Part shown: positions 53,477-63,171 of the stretch, piece after piece
Layout: each line of letters starts with the position of its first letter
Numbering within the stretch: the first letter of the stretch is position 1
Assembly: GCA_002315935.1 (NCBI GenBank)
Contig: DCII01000002.1
Span: 79,257-143,256 of the forward strand
Reading direction: 5' to 3'
Origin: Ruminococcaceae bacterium UBA1730
GTDB lineage: Bacteria > Bacillota > Clostridia > Oscillospirales > Acutalibacteraceae
Length of the DNA stretch: 64,000 nucleotides
Translations under genes and position numbers: made by a program
Notes under the pieces: generated by a model
What the model saw: the letters and a program-made list of their open reading frames with translations, nothing else
Databases searched by the model: none
Told to the model about the DNA's origin: nothing

Positions 53477-53578
53477 CCGATGCAGAGATGTCGGCAAGAT
53501 TATTTGATATGATTTCGGGTGTTATTACGCCCGGTTTTGTGTTGCAGTCTTGCCATAACCGGCGAGATTTTTTCTTTT
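53477..53578 (+). promoter_or_regulatory. PyrR-type attenuator leader of the pyr operon
   Basis: Three mutually exclusive structures can be drawn. (1) CCGA-TGCAGAGATG-TCGG (53477-53494): a small hairpin with the CAGAGA loop typical of PyrR-binding RNA. (2) An antiterminator pairing GGCAAGA (53493-53499) with TCTTGCC (53548-53554). (3) A terminator pairing TCTTGCC with GGCGAGA (53561-53567), followed by six T. Stabilising structure 1 takes the GG needed for structure 2 and lets the terminator form. This is the logic known for PyrR with UMP. A CGGGTG/CGCCCG stem lies between. Confidence 0.7.
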
Positions 53579-53596
53579 TGAAAGGAGTGCAGAAAT

Positions 53597-54802
53597 ATGG
53601 CAAATCTTAATGTTAAATATTATTGCACCGAAAAAACTGCATCACTTGAAACTGCGGTTACGAAGGTATTGTCTCTTGACTCTTCTCTTTCTGCCCTCAA
53701 TTCATCTGAATATACGGTTTTTCCCGGTTTCTGTGATGTGCATGTGCATTTCCGAGAGCCGGGATTTTCTTATAAAGAGACTATTGCAACCGGTTCAAGA
53801 GCGGCGGCACACGGAGGCTACTGTGCAGTCTGCACAATGCCTAATCTGAATCCCGTTCCTGATAATTCGGAAAATCTAAAAAAACAATTGGATATTATTA
53901 AATCTGATGCGGTTATAAATGTTTATCCTTACGGAGCAATAACAGTCGGAGAAAAAGGCGAAGAGCTTTCGGATATGGAAGCAATGGCAGAAAATATTAT
54001 TGCTTTTTCGGATGACGGCAGAGGAGTTCAGAGTGACGATATGATGAGAGAAGCAATGCTCCGTGCAAAAAAGCTCGGCAAAATGATTGTTGCTCATTGC
54101 GAAGTCAATTCGCTTCTCAACGGCGGATATATCCACAACGGAATATACGCAAAAGAACATAATCACCGTGGAATTTGCAGCGAAAGCGAATGGAAACAGA
54201 TCGAAAGAGATATTGCTCTTGCAGAAGAAACAGGTTGTGCTTATCATGTCTGCCACATATCCTGCAAGCAGAGCGTTGACCTTATCAGAAAAGCGAAGGC
54301 AAGAGGCGTTGACATAACCTGCGAAACAGGTCCGCATTATCTGATTCTTGATGAAAACGACCTTCGTGAAGAAGGCAAATTCAAAATGAATCCCCCGCTC
54401 CGCTCAACGGAAGACAGACTTGCTCTGATTGAGGGAATACAAGACGGAACAATTGATATGATTGCCACCGACCACGCCCCCCATTCGGCAGAGGAAAAAT
54501 CAAAGGGTCTTGAAAAAAGTGCATTCGGAATAACAGGCATTGAGCTTGCGTTTCCCTTGCTTTATACACATCTCGTTAAGAAAAACATTATTTCAATTGA
54601 AAAACTTGTTGAGCTTTTGAGCATAAATCCTGCAAAAAGGTTCGGCATTGATATAAACGGATTTTCAGTCTGGAAGCTCGATGAAGAATTCTCGGTCAAT
54701 CCCGATGAATTCATCTCAATGGGCAAAGCCACTCCGTTTGAAGGTGACAGACTTTCCGGAGTCTGCAAAGCAACCTTCTGCAAGGATAAAAAGGTTTATT
54801 AA
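53597..54802 (+). CDS. pyrC: dihydroorotase
   Basis: A 401-residue zinc amidohydrolase closing carbamoyl-aspartate to dihydroorotate. The metal motif is FCDVHVHFREPG (about 44-55), later metal and substrate residues are in HCEVNS, CHISCKQS and ATDHAPHSAEE. The ATG follows AAAGGAGTG. It is the first gene of the pyrimidine operon, 18 bases after the attenuator. A typical class I enzyme. Confidence 0.94.
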   Translation: MANLNVKYYCTEKTASLETAVTKVLSLDSSLSALNSSEYTVFPGFCDVHVHFREPGFSYKETIATGSRAAAHGGYCAVCTMPNLNPVPDNSENLKKQLDIIKSDAVINVYPYGAITVGEKGEELSDMEAMAENIIAFSDDGRGVQSDDMMREAMLRAKKLGKMIVAHCEVNSLLNGGYIHNGIYAKEHNHRGICSESEWKQIERDIALAEETGCAYHVCHISCKQSVDLIRKAKARGVDITCETGPHYLILDENDLREEGKFKMNPPLRSTEDRLALIEGIQDGTIDMIATDHAPHSAEEKSKGLEKSAFGITGIELAFPLLYTHLVKKNIISIEKLVELLSINPAKRFGIDINGFSVWKLDEEFSVNPDEFISMGKATPFEGDRLSGVCKATFCKDKKVY

Positions 54803-54832
54803 TTTTCGTTAAAATAAATGGAGGAAAGAAAC

Positions 54833-57800
54833 ATGGCAAAAAGAACAGACATCAAAAAGGTACTCATCATCGGTTCAGGTCCTATCGTTATCGGTCAGGC
54901 GGCTGAATTCGACTATGCGGGAACGCAGGCGTGCCTTGCTCTCAAGGAAGAGGGCTACGAGGTTATCCTCTGCAACTCAAACCCTGCAACTATCATGACT
55001 GATACCTCAATCGCAGACAAGGTATATATGGAGCCTCTTACTCTTGAATATATCGCAAAAATTCTCCGCTATGAGCGTCCCGATGCAATTGTTCCCGGCA
55101 TCGGCGGTCAGACGGGTCTTAACCTTGCAATGCAGCTTGAAAAGAAAGGCGTTCTCAAGGAATGCGGCGTTCAGCTTCTCGGAACCTCAAGCGAAAGCAT
55201 CGAAAGAGCCGAAGACAGAGAGCTTTTCAAGGAAATGTGCGAATCAATCGGCGAACCCGTTATTCCCTCTGAAATCACATACAGCATTGATGAAGCAAAG
55301 GATGCCGCAAAAAAAATCGGCTATCCTGTTGTTCTTCGCCCCGCATTCACTCTCGGCGGCACAGGCGGCGGATTTGCAGACAACGAGGAGGAGCTTGTTG
55401 AAATCGGCATGAACGCATTCAAGCTTTCGCCCGTTCATCAGGTTCTCATTGAGAAGAGCGTTAAGGGTTATAAGGAAATCGAATTCGAGGTTATGCGTGA
55501 CTCAAATGACCACGCTATCACTATCTGCGGAATGGAAAACATTGACCCGGTTGGTGTTCACACAGGTGACTCAATCGTTGTCGCTCCCATCCTTTCGCTC
55601 AATGACCACGACCTCAAAATGCTCAACGACAGTGCAATAAAAATCATCAGAGAGCTTAAAATCGAAGGCGGATGCAATGTCCAGTTTGCTCTCAACCCCA
55701 ACTCAAGCGAATATTTCCTTATCGAAGTCAATCCCAGAGTTTCCCGTTCGTCCGCTCTTGCGTCAAAGGCAAGCGGCTATCCCATCGCAAGAGTAACTGC
55801 GAAAATTGCTCTCGGCATGGCTCTTGAGGATATTCCCGTTGCAGGAGGAACAGCCGCAATTGAGCCTTCACTCGATTATATCGTTGCAAAGTTCCCCAGA
55901 TTCCCGTTCGATAAGTTCACATCCGCTCCGAACACTCTCGGCACTCAGATGAAGGCAACAGGCGAGGTTATGGGCATCGGTTCATCACTTGAGGAATGCC
56001 TTCTCAAGTCGGTCCGTTCGCTTGAAACAGGTGTCTGCCACTTCCGCCTTGCAAAGTTTAACAGCTACACGGATGAAGAGCTTTACAATTATATTGCCCA
56101 GTTCAAGGATGACAATGTTTATGCAATCTTTGAGCTTCTCCGCAGAGGAGCAACAATCGAAAAGCTTCATGAAGCAACTATGGTTACAGAGCTTTTCCTT
56201 GAAGCATATAAACGCATTGTTGATATGGAAAATAACCTTGCAGACGGCGAGCTTACGGAGCAGAAATTAAGAGCCGCAAAGATAATGGGCTTCTCAGATA
56301 AATATATTGCATTCCTTCGCAGCTGCAATGAAATCGAGATTTATAACAAGAGAAAAGAGCTTGGCGTAATCCCGAATTTCAGAATGGTTGATACTCTCCA
56401 CACAGGCAAATACATTGCATATCTTTATTCTTCATACACCGGCGATAATCAGTCAATTCTCACGGATAAAAAGAAGATTATCGTTCTCGGTGCAGGTCCC
56501 ATTCGTATCGGTCAGGGCGTTGAATTCGACTATTCAACAGTCCACGCCGTTCAGACAATCAAGCGTGAGGGCTATGAAGCAATCATCATAAACAACAACC
56601 CCGAAACCGTTTCAACAGACTACACAACTGCGGATAAGCTCTATTTCGAGCCTCTTACTCCCGAGGATGTTATGGCAATTGTTGATTTCGAACAGCCCGA
56701 AGGCGTTATCGCTTCTCTCGGCGGTCAGACGGCAATCAACCTTGCTCAGCCTCTTATGGACAGAGGAGTTAAGATTATCGGCACGGACTGCGAAGCAATT
56801 GAAAAGGCTGAAAACAGAGACAGCTTCGAAAAAATTCTTCTTGAGCTGAATATTCCACAGCCCAAGGGACAGGCTGTCACCAACATTGAAGACGGCGTTA
56901 AGGCCGCCAAAGAAATAGGTTATCCCGTTCTCGTTCGTCCGAGCTTTGTTCTCGGCGGCAGAGCAATGCAGATAGTCGCAAGAGAAGACCAGCTCCGCCA
57001 CTACCTTAAAACAGCAGTTGAAATTGATGCCGACAAGCCCGTTCTTGTTGATAAATATATCAGCGGTAAAGAGGTTGAGGTTGATGCAATCTGCGATGGT
57101 CAGGATGTTTTCGTTCCCGGCATAATGGAGCTTGTTGAAAGAACGGGTATCCATTCAGGCGACTCAATCAGCGTTTATCCCACATTCTCGATTTCAGATA
57201 AGGTTAAAGGCATCATTCTCCAGTACGCAAAGAAGCTCGGTCTCGGAATAGGTATCAAGGGTCTTTATAACATTCAGTTCATCGTTGATAAAAATGACGA
57301 TGTTTACATCATCGAGGTAAATCCCCGTTCATCAAGAACAGTTCCCTTCCTTTCAAAGTCAACGGGTTACAGCCTTGCAGACATTGCAACGGAGGTTATC
57401 CTCGGAAAAACTCTCAAGGAGCAGGGCATATTCTGCCTTTATCCCGAGGAGAAGAAGCGTTTCTATGTAAAGGTTCCCGTTTTCTCATTCAACAAGATCA
57501 AGGGACTTGACGCTTACCTTTCTCCCGAAATGAAGTCAACAGGCGAAGCAATCGGCTATGACAACAAGCTCCACAGAGCAATGTTCAAGGCTCTTGTTGC
57601 TTCGGGGATGAATCTCCAGAATTACGGCACGGTATTCGCAACAATCGCCGACGAGGACAAGGAAGAAGCTCTTCCCCTTATCAAGCGTTTCTACGATATG
57701 GGCTTCAACATTGAAGCAACCATCGGCACGGCAAATTACCTTCGTGCAAACGGAATCCGCACCAAGGTCAAAGGAAAAATCAGCGACAACTGCACCGAAA

Positions 57801-58006
57801 TTCTTGATTCAATCCGTGCAGGCTATGTTGCTTATGTCATCAACACGAGAGCTATTCTTTCCGGTGTTCACTATGAAGACGGCATTGAAATCCGCCGCTG
57901 TGCAACCGAAAACAATGTTACCATCTTCACTTCACTTGACACGGTAAGAGTTCTTCTTGATGTTCTCGAAGAAACAACACTCACCATTTCAACAATTGAT
58001 TCTTGA
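54833..58006 (+). CDS. carB: carbamoyl-phosphate synthase large subunit
   Basis: A 1057-residue two-lobe ATP-grasp enzyme making carbamoyl phosphate. The two homologous halves each open with a nucleotide-binding start (VLIIGSGPIVIGQAAEFDYA and IIVLGAGPIRIGQGVEFDYS), each carry an ATP-grasp domain, and the last ~120 residues form the MGS-like allosteric domain. The ATG at 54833 is preceded by GGAGGAAA. The glutaminase subunit gene carA, usually adjacent, is not in the window, so ammonia delivery depends on a carA elsewhere. Confidence 0.96.
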   Translation: MAKRTDIKKVLIIGSGPIVIGQAAEFDYAGTQACLALKEEGYEVILCNSNPATIMTDTSIADKVYMEPLTLEYIAKILRYERPDAIVPGIGGQTGLNLAMQLEKKGVLKECGVQLLGTSSESIERAEDRELFKEMCESIGEPVIPSEITYSIDEAKDAAKKIGYPVVLRPAFTLGGTGGGFADNEEELVEIGMNAFKLSPVHQVLIEKSVKGYKEIEFEVMRDSNDHAITICGMENIDPVGVHTGDSIVVAPILSLNDHDLKMLNDSAIKIIRELKIEGGCNVQFALNPNSSEYFLIEVNPRVSRSSALASKASGYPIARVTAKIALGMALEDIPVAGGTAAIEPSLDYIVAKFPRFPFDKFTSAPNTLGTQMKATGEVMGIGSSLEECLLKSVRSLETGVCHFRLAKFNSYTDEELYNYIAQFKDDNVYAIFELLRRGATIEKLHEATMVTELFLEAYKRIVDMENNLADGELTEQKLRAAKIMGFSDKYIAFLRSCNEIEIYNKRKELGVIPNFRMVDTLHTGKYIAYLYSSYTGDNQSILTDKKKIIVLGAGPIRIGQGVEFDYSTVHAVQTIKREGYEAIIINNNPETVSTDYTTADKLYFEPLTPEDVMAIVDFEQPEGVIASLGGQTAINLAQPLMDRGVKIIGTDCEAIEKAENRDSFEKILLELNIPQPKGQAVTNIEDGVKAAKEIGYPVLVRPSFVLGGRAMQIVAREDQLRHYLKTAVEIDADKPVLVDKYISGKEVEVDAICDGQDVFVPGIMELVERTGIHSGDSISVYPTFSISDKVKGIILQYAKKLGLGIGIKGLYNIQFIVDKNDDVYIIEVNPRSSRTVPFLSKSTGYSLADIATEVILGKTLKEQGIFCLYPEEKKRFYVKVPVFSFNKIKGLDAYLSPEMKSTGEAIGYDNKLHRAMFKALVASGMNLQNYGTVFATIADEDKEEALPLIKRFYDMGFNIEATIGTANYLRANGIRTKVKGKISDNCTEILDSIRAGYVAYVINTRAILSGVHYEDGIEIRRCATENNVTIFTSLDTVRVLLDVLEETTLTISTIDS

Positions 58007-58019
58007 TTTAGGAGCTAAA

Positions 58020-58754
58020 ATGAAACAAGGAATATTTGTTATTTCCGAAAACGAACATCTCACCCCTGCGGTAATGAAAATGAAGCTTCTCGGCGATGCT
58101 TCAGCAATTACCGCTCCGGGTCAGTTCATCAATATAAAGCTTGACGGAATGTTTCTTCGCAGACCGATTTCCGTTTATGATGCAGATGCCGAAAGCGTTA
58201 CCATCATTTATAAGATAGTCGGTCAGGGAACTGAAAAAATGAGCAGAATGAATGCAGGTGAAAAGCTCGATATTCTCACAGGTCTCGGCAACGGCTACGA
58301 TATGTCGCTGTCGGGCGATGCTCCACTGCTTATCGGCGGCGGAGTGGGTGTTCCCCCTCTCTATATGCTCGCAAAAAAGCTTATTGCACAGGGCAAAAAG
58401 GTTTCCGTTATCCTCGGCTTCAACACAAAGGATGAAATCTTCTGCGAGGAAGAATTCAAGGCTCTCGGAGCAGAGGTTTCGGTTGCAACAGCAGACGGCT
58501 CATACGGAATAAAAGGCTTCGTTACCGATGCAATGAAAGACGGCTACACTTATTTTTACACCTGCGGACCCGAGCCGATGCTCAAGGCAATCTATAAAAC
58601 ATCTTCAACAAGCGGTCAGTTCAGCTTTGAGGAAAGAATGGGATGCGGCTTCGGAGCCTGCATGGGCTGTTCCTGCAAAACAGTTACGGGTTATAAAAGA
58701 ATATGCAAGGATGGTCCCGTTCTTGAAAAGGAGGAGATACTATGGAAAAAATGA
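58020..58754 (+). CDS. pyrK: dihydroorotate dehydrogenase electron-transfer subunit
   Basis: A 244-residue FAD and 2Fe-2S protein that carries electrons from PyrD to NAD. The FAD motif is RRPISVYD, the NAD region begins GGGVGVPPLYML and the 2Fe-2S cysteines are in CGFGACMGCSCKT with a later ICKDGP. The ATG at 58020 follows TTTAGGAG. Its last 13 bases overlap pyrD. Confidence 0.95.
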   Translation: MKQGIFVISENEHLTPAVMKMKLLGDASAITAPGQFINIKLDGMFLRRPISVYDADAESVTIIYKIVGQGTEKMSRMNAGEKLDILTGLGNGYDMSLSGDAPLLIGGGVGVPPLYMLAKKLIAQGKKVSVILGFNTKDEIFCEEEFKALGAEVSVATADGSYGIKGFVTDAMKDGYTYFYTCGPEPMLKAIYKTSSTSGQFSFEERMGCGFGACMGCSCKTVTGYKRICKDGPVLEKEEILWKK

Positions 58755-59653
58755 GCGTTGAGCTTTGCGGAATAACGCTCGATAATCCAGTTATCCCCGC
58801 AAGCGGAACCTTTGGCTACGGCTATGAATTTGCAGAGCTTTATGACATAAATATGCTCGGAACATTCTCGTTCAAGGGCACAACGAAAGACCCCCGTTTC
58901 GGAAATCCCACTCCGAGAATTGCCGAATGCACAGCAGGAATGATTAACGCTGTCGGTCTGCAAAATCCCGGAGTTGAAAAGGTTATCGGTGAAGAGCTTC
59001 CGAAGCTTTCAAAATGCTTTTCAAAGCCTGTTATGGCAAATGTCAGCGGTTTTTCCGTTGAGGATTATGCCTACACCTGCGAAAAACTTGATAAAATCGA
59101 ACAGGTCGGTTGGCTTGAGGTCAATGTCAGCTGTCCGAATGTTCACGGCGGCGGAATGAGCTTCGGCACTCAGCCCGAAGCGGCGACAGAGGTCACAAAG
59201 GCTGTTAAAGCAGTCACCTCAAAACCCGTTATCCTCAAGCTTTCGCCGAATGTTACAGATATTGTTTCAATAGCAAAAGCCTGTGAAGAAGCAGGAGCAG
59301 ACGGAATCAGCCTTATAAACACTCTTCTCGGAATGAGAATTGACCTTCGCACAAGGAAGCCTGTTATTGCAAACACAATGGGCGGCTTTTCGGGAAGTGC
59401 AATCTTCCCCGTTGCGGTCAGAATGGTTTATCAGGTTGCAAAAGCGGTCAATGTTCCCGTTATCGGAATGGGCGGCGTTTCATGTGCAAGAGATGTTGTT
59501 GAAATGATGCTTGCAGGTGCAACCGCAGTTGAGGTCGGAGCGGCAAATCTTGTTGACCCGTTTGCCTGCAAAACAATAATCGAAGAGCTTCCTGCTGTTA
59601 TGGAACAGTACGGAATTAAGGATTTAAAAGAAATAATCGGAGGAGTTAAATAA
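58742..59653 (+). CDS. pyrD: dihydroorotate dehydrogenase, class 1B
   Basis: A 303-residue FMN barrel oxidising dihydroorotate to orotate. The active-site loop NVSCPNVHGGGMSFG has the catalytic Cys of class 1 enzymes. With PyrK next door this is the NAD-linked class 1B heterotetramer, as expected for an anaerobe. AAAAGGAGGAGATACT precedes the ATG. Confidence 0.95.
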   Translation: MEKMSVELCGITLDNPVIPASGTFGYGYEFAELYDINMLGTFSFKGTTKDPRFGNPTPRIAECTAGMINAVGLQNPGVEKVIGEELPKLSKCFSKPVMANVSGFSVEDYAYTCEKLDKIEQVGWLEVNVSCPNVHGGGMSFGTQPEAATEVTKAVKAVTSKPVILKLSPNVTDIVSIAKACEEAGADGISLINTLLGMRIDLRTRKPVIANTMGGFSGSAIFPVAVRMVYQVAKAVNVPVIGMGGVSCARDVVEMMLAGATAVEVGAANLVDPFACKTIIEELPAVMEQYGIKDLKEIIGGVK

Positions 59654-60351
59654 TGGGCAGAGATGTTATCGTTGCGTGCGATTTTTCAAACGCACAGGCA
59701 GTTTTTGATTTTCTCGATAAATTTACAGGCAGAAAGCCTTTCGTTAAAATAGGCATGGAGCTTTTCTATGCGGAAGGTCCTTCAATAGTTAAAGAAATCA
59801 AAAAGAGAGGTCACAAGATTTTTCTTGACCTCAAGCTTCACGATATTCCCAACACGGTAAAAAAATCTATGGCAGTTCTTTCTTCTCTTGATGTTGACAT
59901 CTGCAATCTTCACGCAGGCGGCACAATCAGAATGATGGAAGCCGCTCTTGAGGGTCTCACAAGACCTGACGGAACCCGTCCCCTTCTTATTGCGGTTACA
60001 CAACTCACATCAACAGACCAAGAAAGCATGGAAAATGACCTTCTCATCAAGGAACCGATTGACAAGGTTGTTATGCACTATGCCGCAAATGCAAAGAATG
60101 CAGGTCTTGACGGCGTAGTATGCTCACCTCTTGAGGCAGGCAAGGTTCACGAAATCTGCGGAAAAGAATTCCTGACGGTTACCCCCGGCGTTCGATTCGC
60201 TGACGGCGACATCGGCGACCAGAAGAGAGTTATGACTCCTGCACAGGCAAAGCTCATCGGCTCTGACTATATCGTTGTCGGCAGACCGATTACCGCCGCA
60301 GAAGACCCCGTTGCCGCATATAACAGATGCGTTGCTGAATTCATAGATTAA
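59653..60351 (+). CDS. pyrF: orotidine-5'-phosphate decarboxylase
   Basis: A 232-residue TIM barrel converting OMP to UMP. The catalytic block FLDLKLHDIPNTV holds the Lys/Asp pair; VTPGVRF and the terminal DYIVVGRPI bind phosphate. Its ATG shares a base with the pyrD stop. Confidence 0.95.
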   Translation: MGRDVIVACDFSNAQAVFDFLDKFTGRKPFVKIGMELFYAEGPSIVKEIKKRGHKIFLDLKLHDIPNTVKKSMAVLSSLDVDICNLHAGGTIRMMEAALEGLTRPDGTRPLLIAVTQLTSTDQESMENDLLIKEPIDKVVMHYAANAKNAGLDGVVCSPLEAGKVHEICGKEFLTVTPGVRFADGDIGDQKRVMTPAQAKLIGSDYIVVGRPITAAEDPVAAYNRCVAEFID

Positions 60352-60386
60352 TAATGATTATTTCAATATATTAAGGAGAGCAGACA

Positions 60387-61025
60387 ATGGAAAAACTTAT
60401 TGCAAAGGATTTACTCAAAATAAAAGCAGTTTTCTTCCGTCCCGAAGAACCCTTCACATGGGCAAGCGGAATCAAAAGCCCTGTTTACTGCGACAACAGA
60501 CTTACTCTCACCGCTCCCGAGGTCAGAACGGATGTTGAAAACGGACTTGCAAAGCTCATCAAGGAAAATTATCCCGAAGCAGAAGTTCTTATGGGCACTT
60601 CAACCGCAGGCATTGCTCATGCCGCTATCACTGCTCATATTCTCAATATGCCCATGGGTTATGTCCGCTCAGGTGCAAAGGACCACGGCAGACAGAATCA
60701 GATTGAGGGCAGACTTGAGGCAGGTCAGAAGGTTGTTGTTGTTGAAGACCTCATTTCAACAGGCGGAAGCGTTATTGAGGTTGTAAATGTTCTGCGTGAA
60801 GCAGGTGCGGATGTTCTCGGCGTTGTTTCAATCTTCACATACGGTATGCAGAAGGGTCTTGACAGACTCGCCGCCGCTGATGTTAAAAATATTTCTCTCA
60901 CAAGCTTTGATGTTATCGCAGAAGTCGCCGCAGAAGAAGGCTACATCAAGCCCGAAGACATTAAAAAACTTATCGCATTCAGAAATAATCCCTCGGATGA
61001 AAGCTGGATCGGAGGAAACAAATGA
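60387..61025 (+). CDS. pyrE: orotate phosphoribosyltransferase
   Basis: A 212-residue type I phosphoribosyltransferase making OMP from orotate and PRPP. The PRPP motif is [14 protein letters not shown] and the flexible loop [17 protein letters not shown] is intact. AAGGAGAG precedes the ATG. It overlaps pyrB by 4 bases (ATGA). Confidence 0.95.
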   Translation: MEKLIAKDLLKIKAVFFRPEEPFTWASGIKSPVYCDNRLTLTAPEVRTDVENGLAKLIKENYPEAEVLMGTSTAGIAHAAITAHILNMPMGYVRSGAKDHGRQNQIEGRLEAGQKVVVVEDLISTGGSVIEVVNVLREAGADVLGVVSIFTYGMQKGLDRLAAADVKNISLTSFDVIAEVAAEEGYIKPEDIKKLIAFRNNPSDESWIGGNK

Positions 61026-61942
61026 GAAGTCTTATAGATATTCTTGACCTTTCGGTTGAAGAAATAGATAAGCTTATTGCAACTGCAAATGACATCATTG
61101 CAAATCCCGATGACTATGCGGAAAAATGCAAAAGAAAAAAACTCGCTACTCTCTTTTTCGAGCCTTCAACAAGAACAAGGCTCAGCTTTGAGGCCGCTAT
61201 GATTGAGCTTGGCGGAAGCGTTATCGGTTTTTCCGCCGCCAATAATTCATCTGCCGCAAAGGGTGAAAGCGTTTCGGACACAGCGAAAACAATCAGCTGC
61301 TATGCCGATATTATTGCTATGCGTCATCCAAAGGAGGGTGCACCTCTGGTTGCTTCGAGGGCGGCATCAATCCCTGTTATCAACGCAGGTGACGGCGGAC
61401 ATAATCACCCCACTCAGACTCTTGCTGACCTTCTTACAATTTACAGAGAAAAATGCGGCTTCAACAATCTGACAATCGGTCTTTGCGGAGACCTCAAATT
61501 CGGCAGAACGGTTCATTCGCTCATTTCCGCTATGTCAAGATACAGCGGAATAAAGTTTGTTCTTATCTCACCCGAAGAGCTTAAGCTTCCGAGCTATGTC
61601 AAGAAGGATGTGCTTGAAAAGAACGATATTCAATTTGAACAGACCACTGACCTTGAAGGAGCAATGCCGAAGCTTGATATTCTTTATATGACAAGAGTTC
61701 AGAGAGAGAGATTCTTCAACGAGGAGGATTATCTCCGTCTGAAGGACAGCTATATTCTCGAACCTAACAAGCTTAAAAATGCGAAAAAAGACCTCTGCAT
61801 AATGCATCCCCTGCCGAGAGTCAACGAAATCAGCGTTGCAATTGACGATGACCCGAGAGCCTGCTATTTCAAGCAGGTGCTCAACGGAAAATATATGAGA
61901 ATGGCACTCATTCTCATGCTTCTTGAGGAGGCGGCAAAATGA
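61022..61942 (+). CDS. pyrB: aspartate carbamoyltransferase catalytic chain
   Basis: A 306-residue catalytic subunit joining carbamoyl phosphate and aspartate. The carbamoyl-phosphate motif is [13 protein letters not shown], with [11 protein letters not shown] and the Asp-binding MTRVQRER. Its presence with pyrI means an allosterically controlled ATCase, unlike the PyrI-free enzyme of Bacillus. Confidence 0.96.
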   Translation: MRSLIDILDLSVEEIDKLIATANDIIANPDDYAEKCKRKKLATLFFEPSTRTRLSFEAAMIELGGSVIGFSAANNSSAAKGESVSDTAKTISCYADIIAMRHPKEGAPLVASRAASIPVINAGDGGHNHPTQTLADLLTIYREKCGFNNLTIGLCGDLKFGRTVHSLISAMSRYSGIKFVLISPEELKLPSYVKKDVLEKNDIQFEQTTDLEGAMPKLDILYMTRVQRERFFNEEDYLRLKDSYILEPNKLKNAKKDLCIMHPLPRVNEISVAIDDDPRACYFKQVLNGKYMRMALILMLLEEAAK

Positions 61943-62355
61943 ATATAGATTCCATTTCAAACGGCTTTGTTATTGACCATATCAAGGCAGGAAGCGGAAT
62001 GAAGCTCTATGAGCTTCTCGGTCTGGGCGAGCTTGACTGCTCCGTTGCCATCATCAAGAATGTTGCAAGCAAGAAAATGGGCAAAAAGGATATAATCAAG
62101 ATTGATGCCGATATTTCCGTTGACCTTGATGTTATAGGCTATGTTGACCCGGATGCTACGGTCAATGTAATAAAGAACGGAGAGCTTGTCAGAAAGGTCG
62201 TTATCGGGCTTCCCGAAAAGCTGACTGATGTAATAAAATGCAAAAATCCGAGATGTATAACCTCTGTTGAGCAGGAAATTCATCATATATTCAAGCTCAC
62301 AGACAAAGAGAAAAAAATATACAGATGCATCTATTGCGAAACAAAGGCAAATTGA
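61939..62355 (+). CDS. pyrI: aspartate carbamoyltransferase regulatory chain
   Basis: A 138-residue regulatory subunit. The N-terminal nucleotide-binding domain starts [21 protein letters not shown]; the zinc site is formed by the four Cys of CKNPRC and YRCIYC. It binds ATP or CTP and tunes PyrB. It is the last gene of the pyr operon; I see no clear terminator in 62356-62412. Confidence 0.93.
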   Translation: MNIDSISNGFVIDHIKAGSGMKLYELLGLGELDCSVAIIKNVASKKMGKKDIIKIDADISVDLDVIGYVDPDATVNVIKNGELVRKVVIGLPEKLTDVIKCKNPRCITSVEQEIHHIFKLTDKEKKIYRCIYCETKAN

Positions 62356-62412
62356 ACAAAAAACGCACGGGTTATTGAGTAATATTTTACCATTGTAATT
62401 TTACTTCGTGCC

Positions 62413-62441
62413 TTGACACCTCTGCGGCAAAATGATATAAT
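62413..62441 (+). promoter_or_regulatory. sigma-A promoter of purE
   Basis: A perfect TTGACA (62413-62418) and a perfect TATAAT (62436-62441) are 17 bases apart, just before the riboswitch. Confidence 0.85.
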
Positions 62442-62468
62442 TCAAATATCAATTGAACAGTGTTTTTT

Positions 62469-62573
62469 GTGACTGACGGAACACCGATTTTAATTATTAT
62501 TCGGTCAATGTGGAGCACCACGGAGGAACAGAAAACATACCGCAGAATCCCCTTTCAGCCGACCGTCTGGGCA
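62469..62573 (+). promoter_or_regulatory. ZTP (pfl) riboswitch upstream of purE
   Basis: The leader starts GTGACTGACGGAACACCG, continues with a GTGGAGCACCACGGAGGAAC segment and ends, after a linker, with CCGTCTGGGCA (62563-62573). These match the conserved 5' and 3' subdomains of the ZTP/pfl RNA, which senses the purine intermediate ZTP (a sign of 10-formyl-THF shortage) and raises expression of purine and one-carbon genes. The 3' conserved bases overlap the 5' arm of the following terminator, so ligand binding would prevent termination. Confidence 0.85.
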
Positions 62574-62609
62574 CACTTAACTTCTTTCGGAGTCAAGTGC
62601 GCCTTTTTT
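62570..62609 (+). terminator. riboswitch-controlled terminator before purE
   Basis: GGCACACTTAACTTC (62570-62584) pairs with GGAGTCAAGTGCGCC (62589-62603) with two mismatches and is followed by six T. It shares GGCA with the riboswitch 3' element, the expression platform of an ON switch. Confidence 0.85.
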
Positions 62610-62642
62610 GTTTTTTCATTCTACCATAAGGAGGATAACACT

Positions 62643-63137
62643 ATGAAAAAAGTAGGTATCGTTATGGGCAGCGACAGCGACCTTCCCATCATCAAGAAGG
62701 CTACCGATACTCTCTCTGCACTCGGAATACCCTATGAAGTTCATATCTATTCTGCACACCGTACCCCGGAGCAGGCAAGAGACTTCGCTCTCAACGCCAG
62801 AGCAAACGGATTCGGTGCTATAATTGCAGCCGCAGGAATGGCGGCTCACCTCGCAGGAGCAATTGCGGCCAACACTACCCTGCCCGTTATCGGAATTCCC
62901 TGCAAATCAACAACTCTTGACGGCATTGATGCCCTTCTTTCAACAGTTCAGATGCCAACAGGCATACCTGTAGCTACTGTTGCAATCAACGGAGGAGCCA
63001 ATGCCGCTTTATTATGTGCTCAGATAATTGCCGTTGAGGATTCAGACCTTGCGGCAAAGCTCGATGCAAAGCGTGCATCGGATGCAAAAGCAGTTCTTGA
63101 AAAAGACTCAACCGTTATGGATAAGCTCAATCAATAA
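62643..63137 (+). CDS. purE: N5-carboxyaminoimidazole ribonucleotide mutase
   Basis: A 164-residue class I PurE moving the carboxyl group in purine synthesis. The N-terminal VGIVMGSDSDLPI and the catalytic HIYSAHRTPEQ (His in SAHRTP) are diagnostic. The true start is the ATG at 62643 after TAAGGAGGATAAC; an open frame further upstream crosses the riboswitch. purC follows. Confidence 0.96.
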   Translation: MKKVGIVMGSDSDLPIIKKATDTLSALGIPYEVHIYSAHRTPEQARDFALNARANGFGAIIAAAGMAAHLAGAIAANTTLPVIGIPCKSTTLDGIDALLSTVQMPTGIPVATVAINGGANAALLCAQIIAVEDSDLAAKLDAKRASDAKAVLEKDSTVMDKLNQ

Positions 63138-63171
63138 TTCCCAATTCTAATATACGAAGGAGAAAAAAATC

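Noticed and set aside
62356..62412. Terminator after pyrI
   Set aside because: A distant GCACG-CGTGC pairing exists but with a loop of about 40 bases and no T-run.
62460..62642. 61-codon upstream extension of PurE
   Set aside because: It overlaps the ZTP riboswitch and terminator; homologues start at MKKVGIVMGSD.
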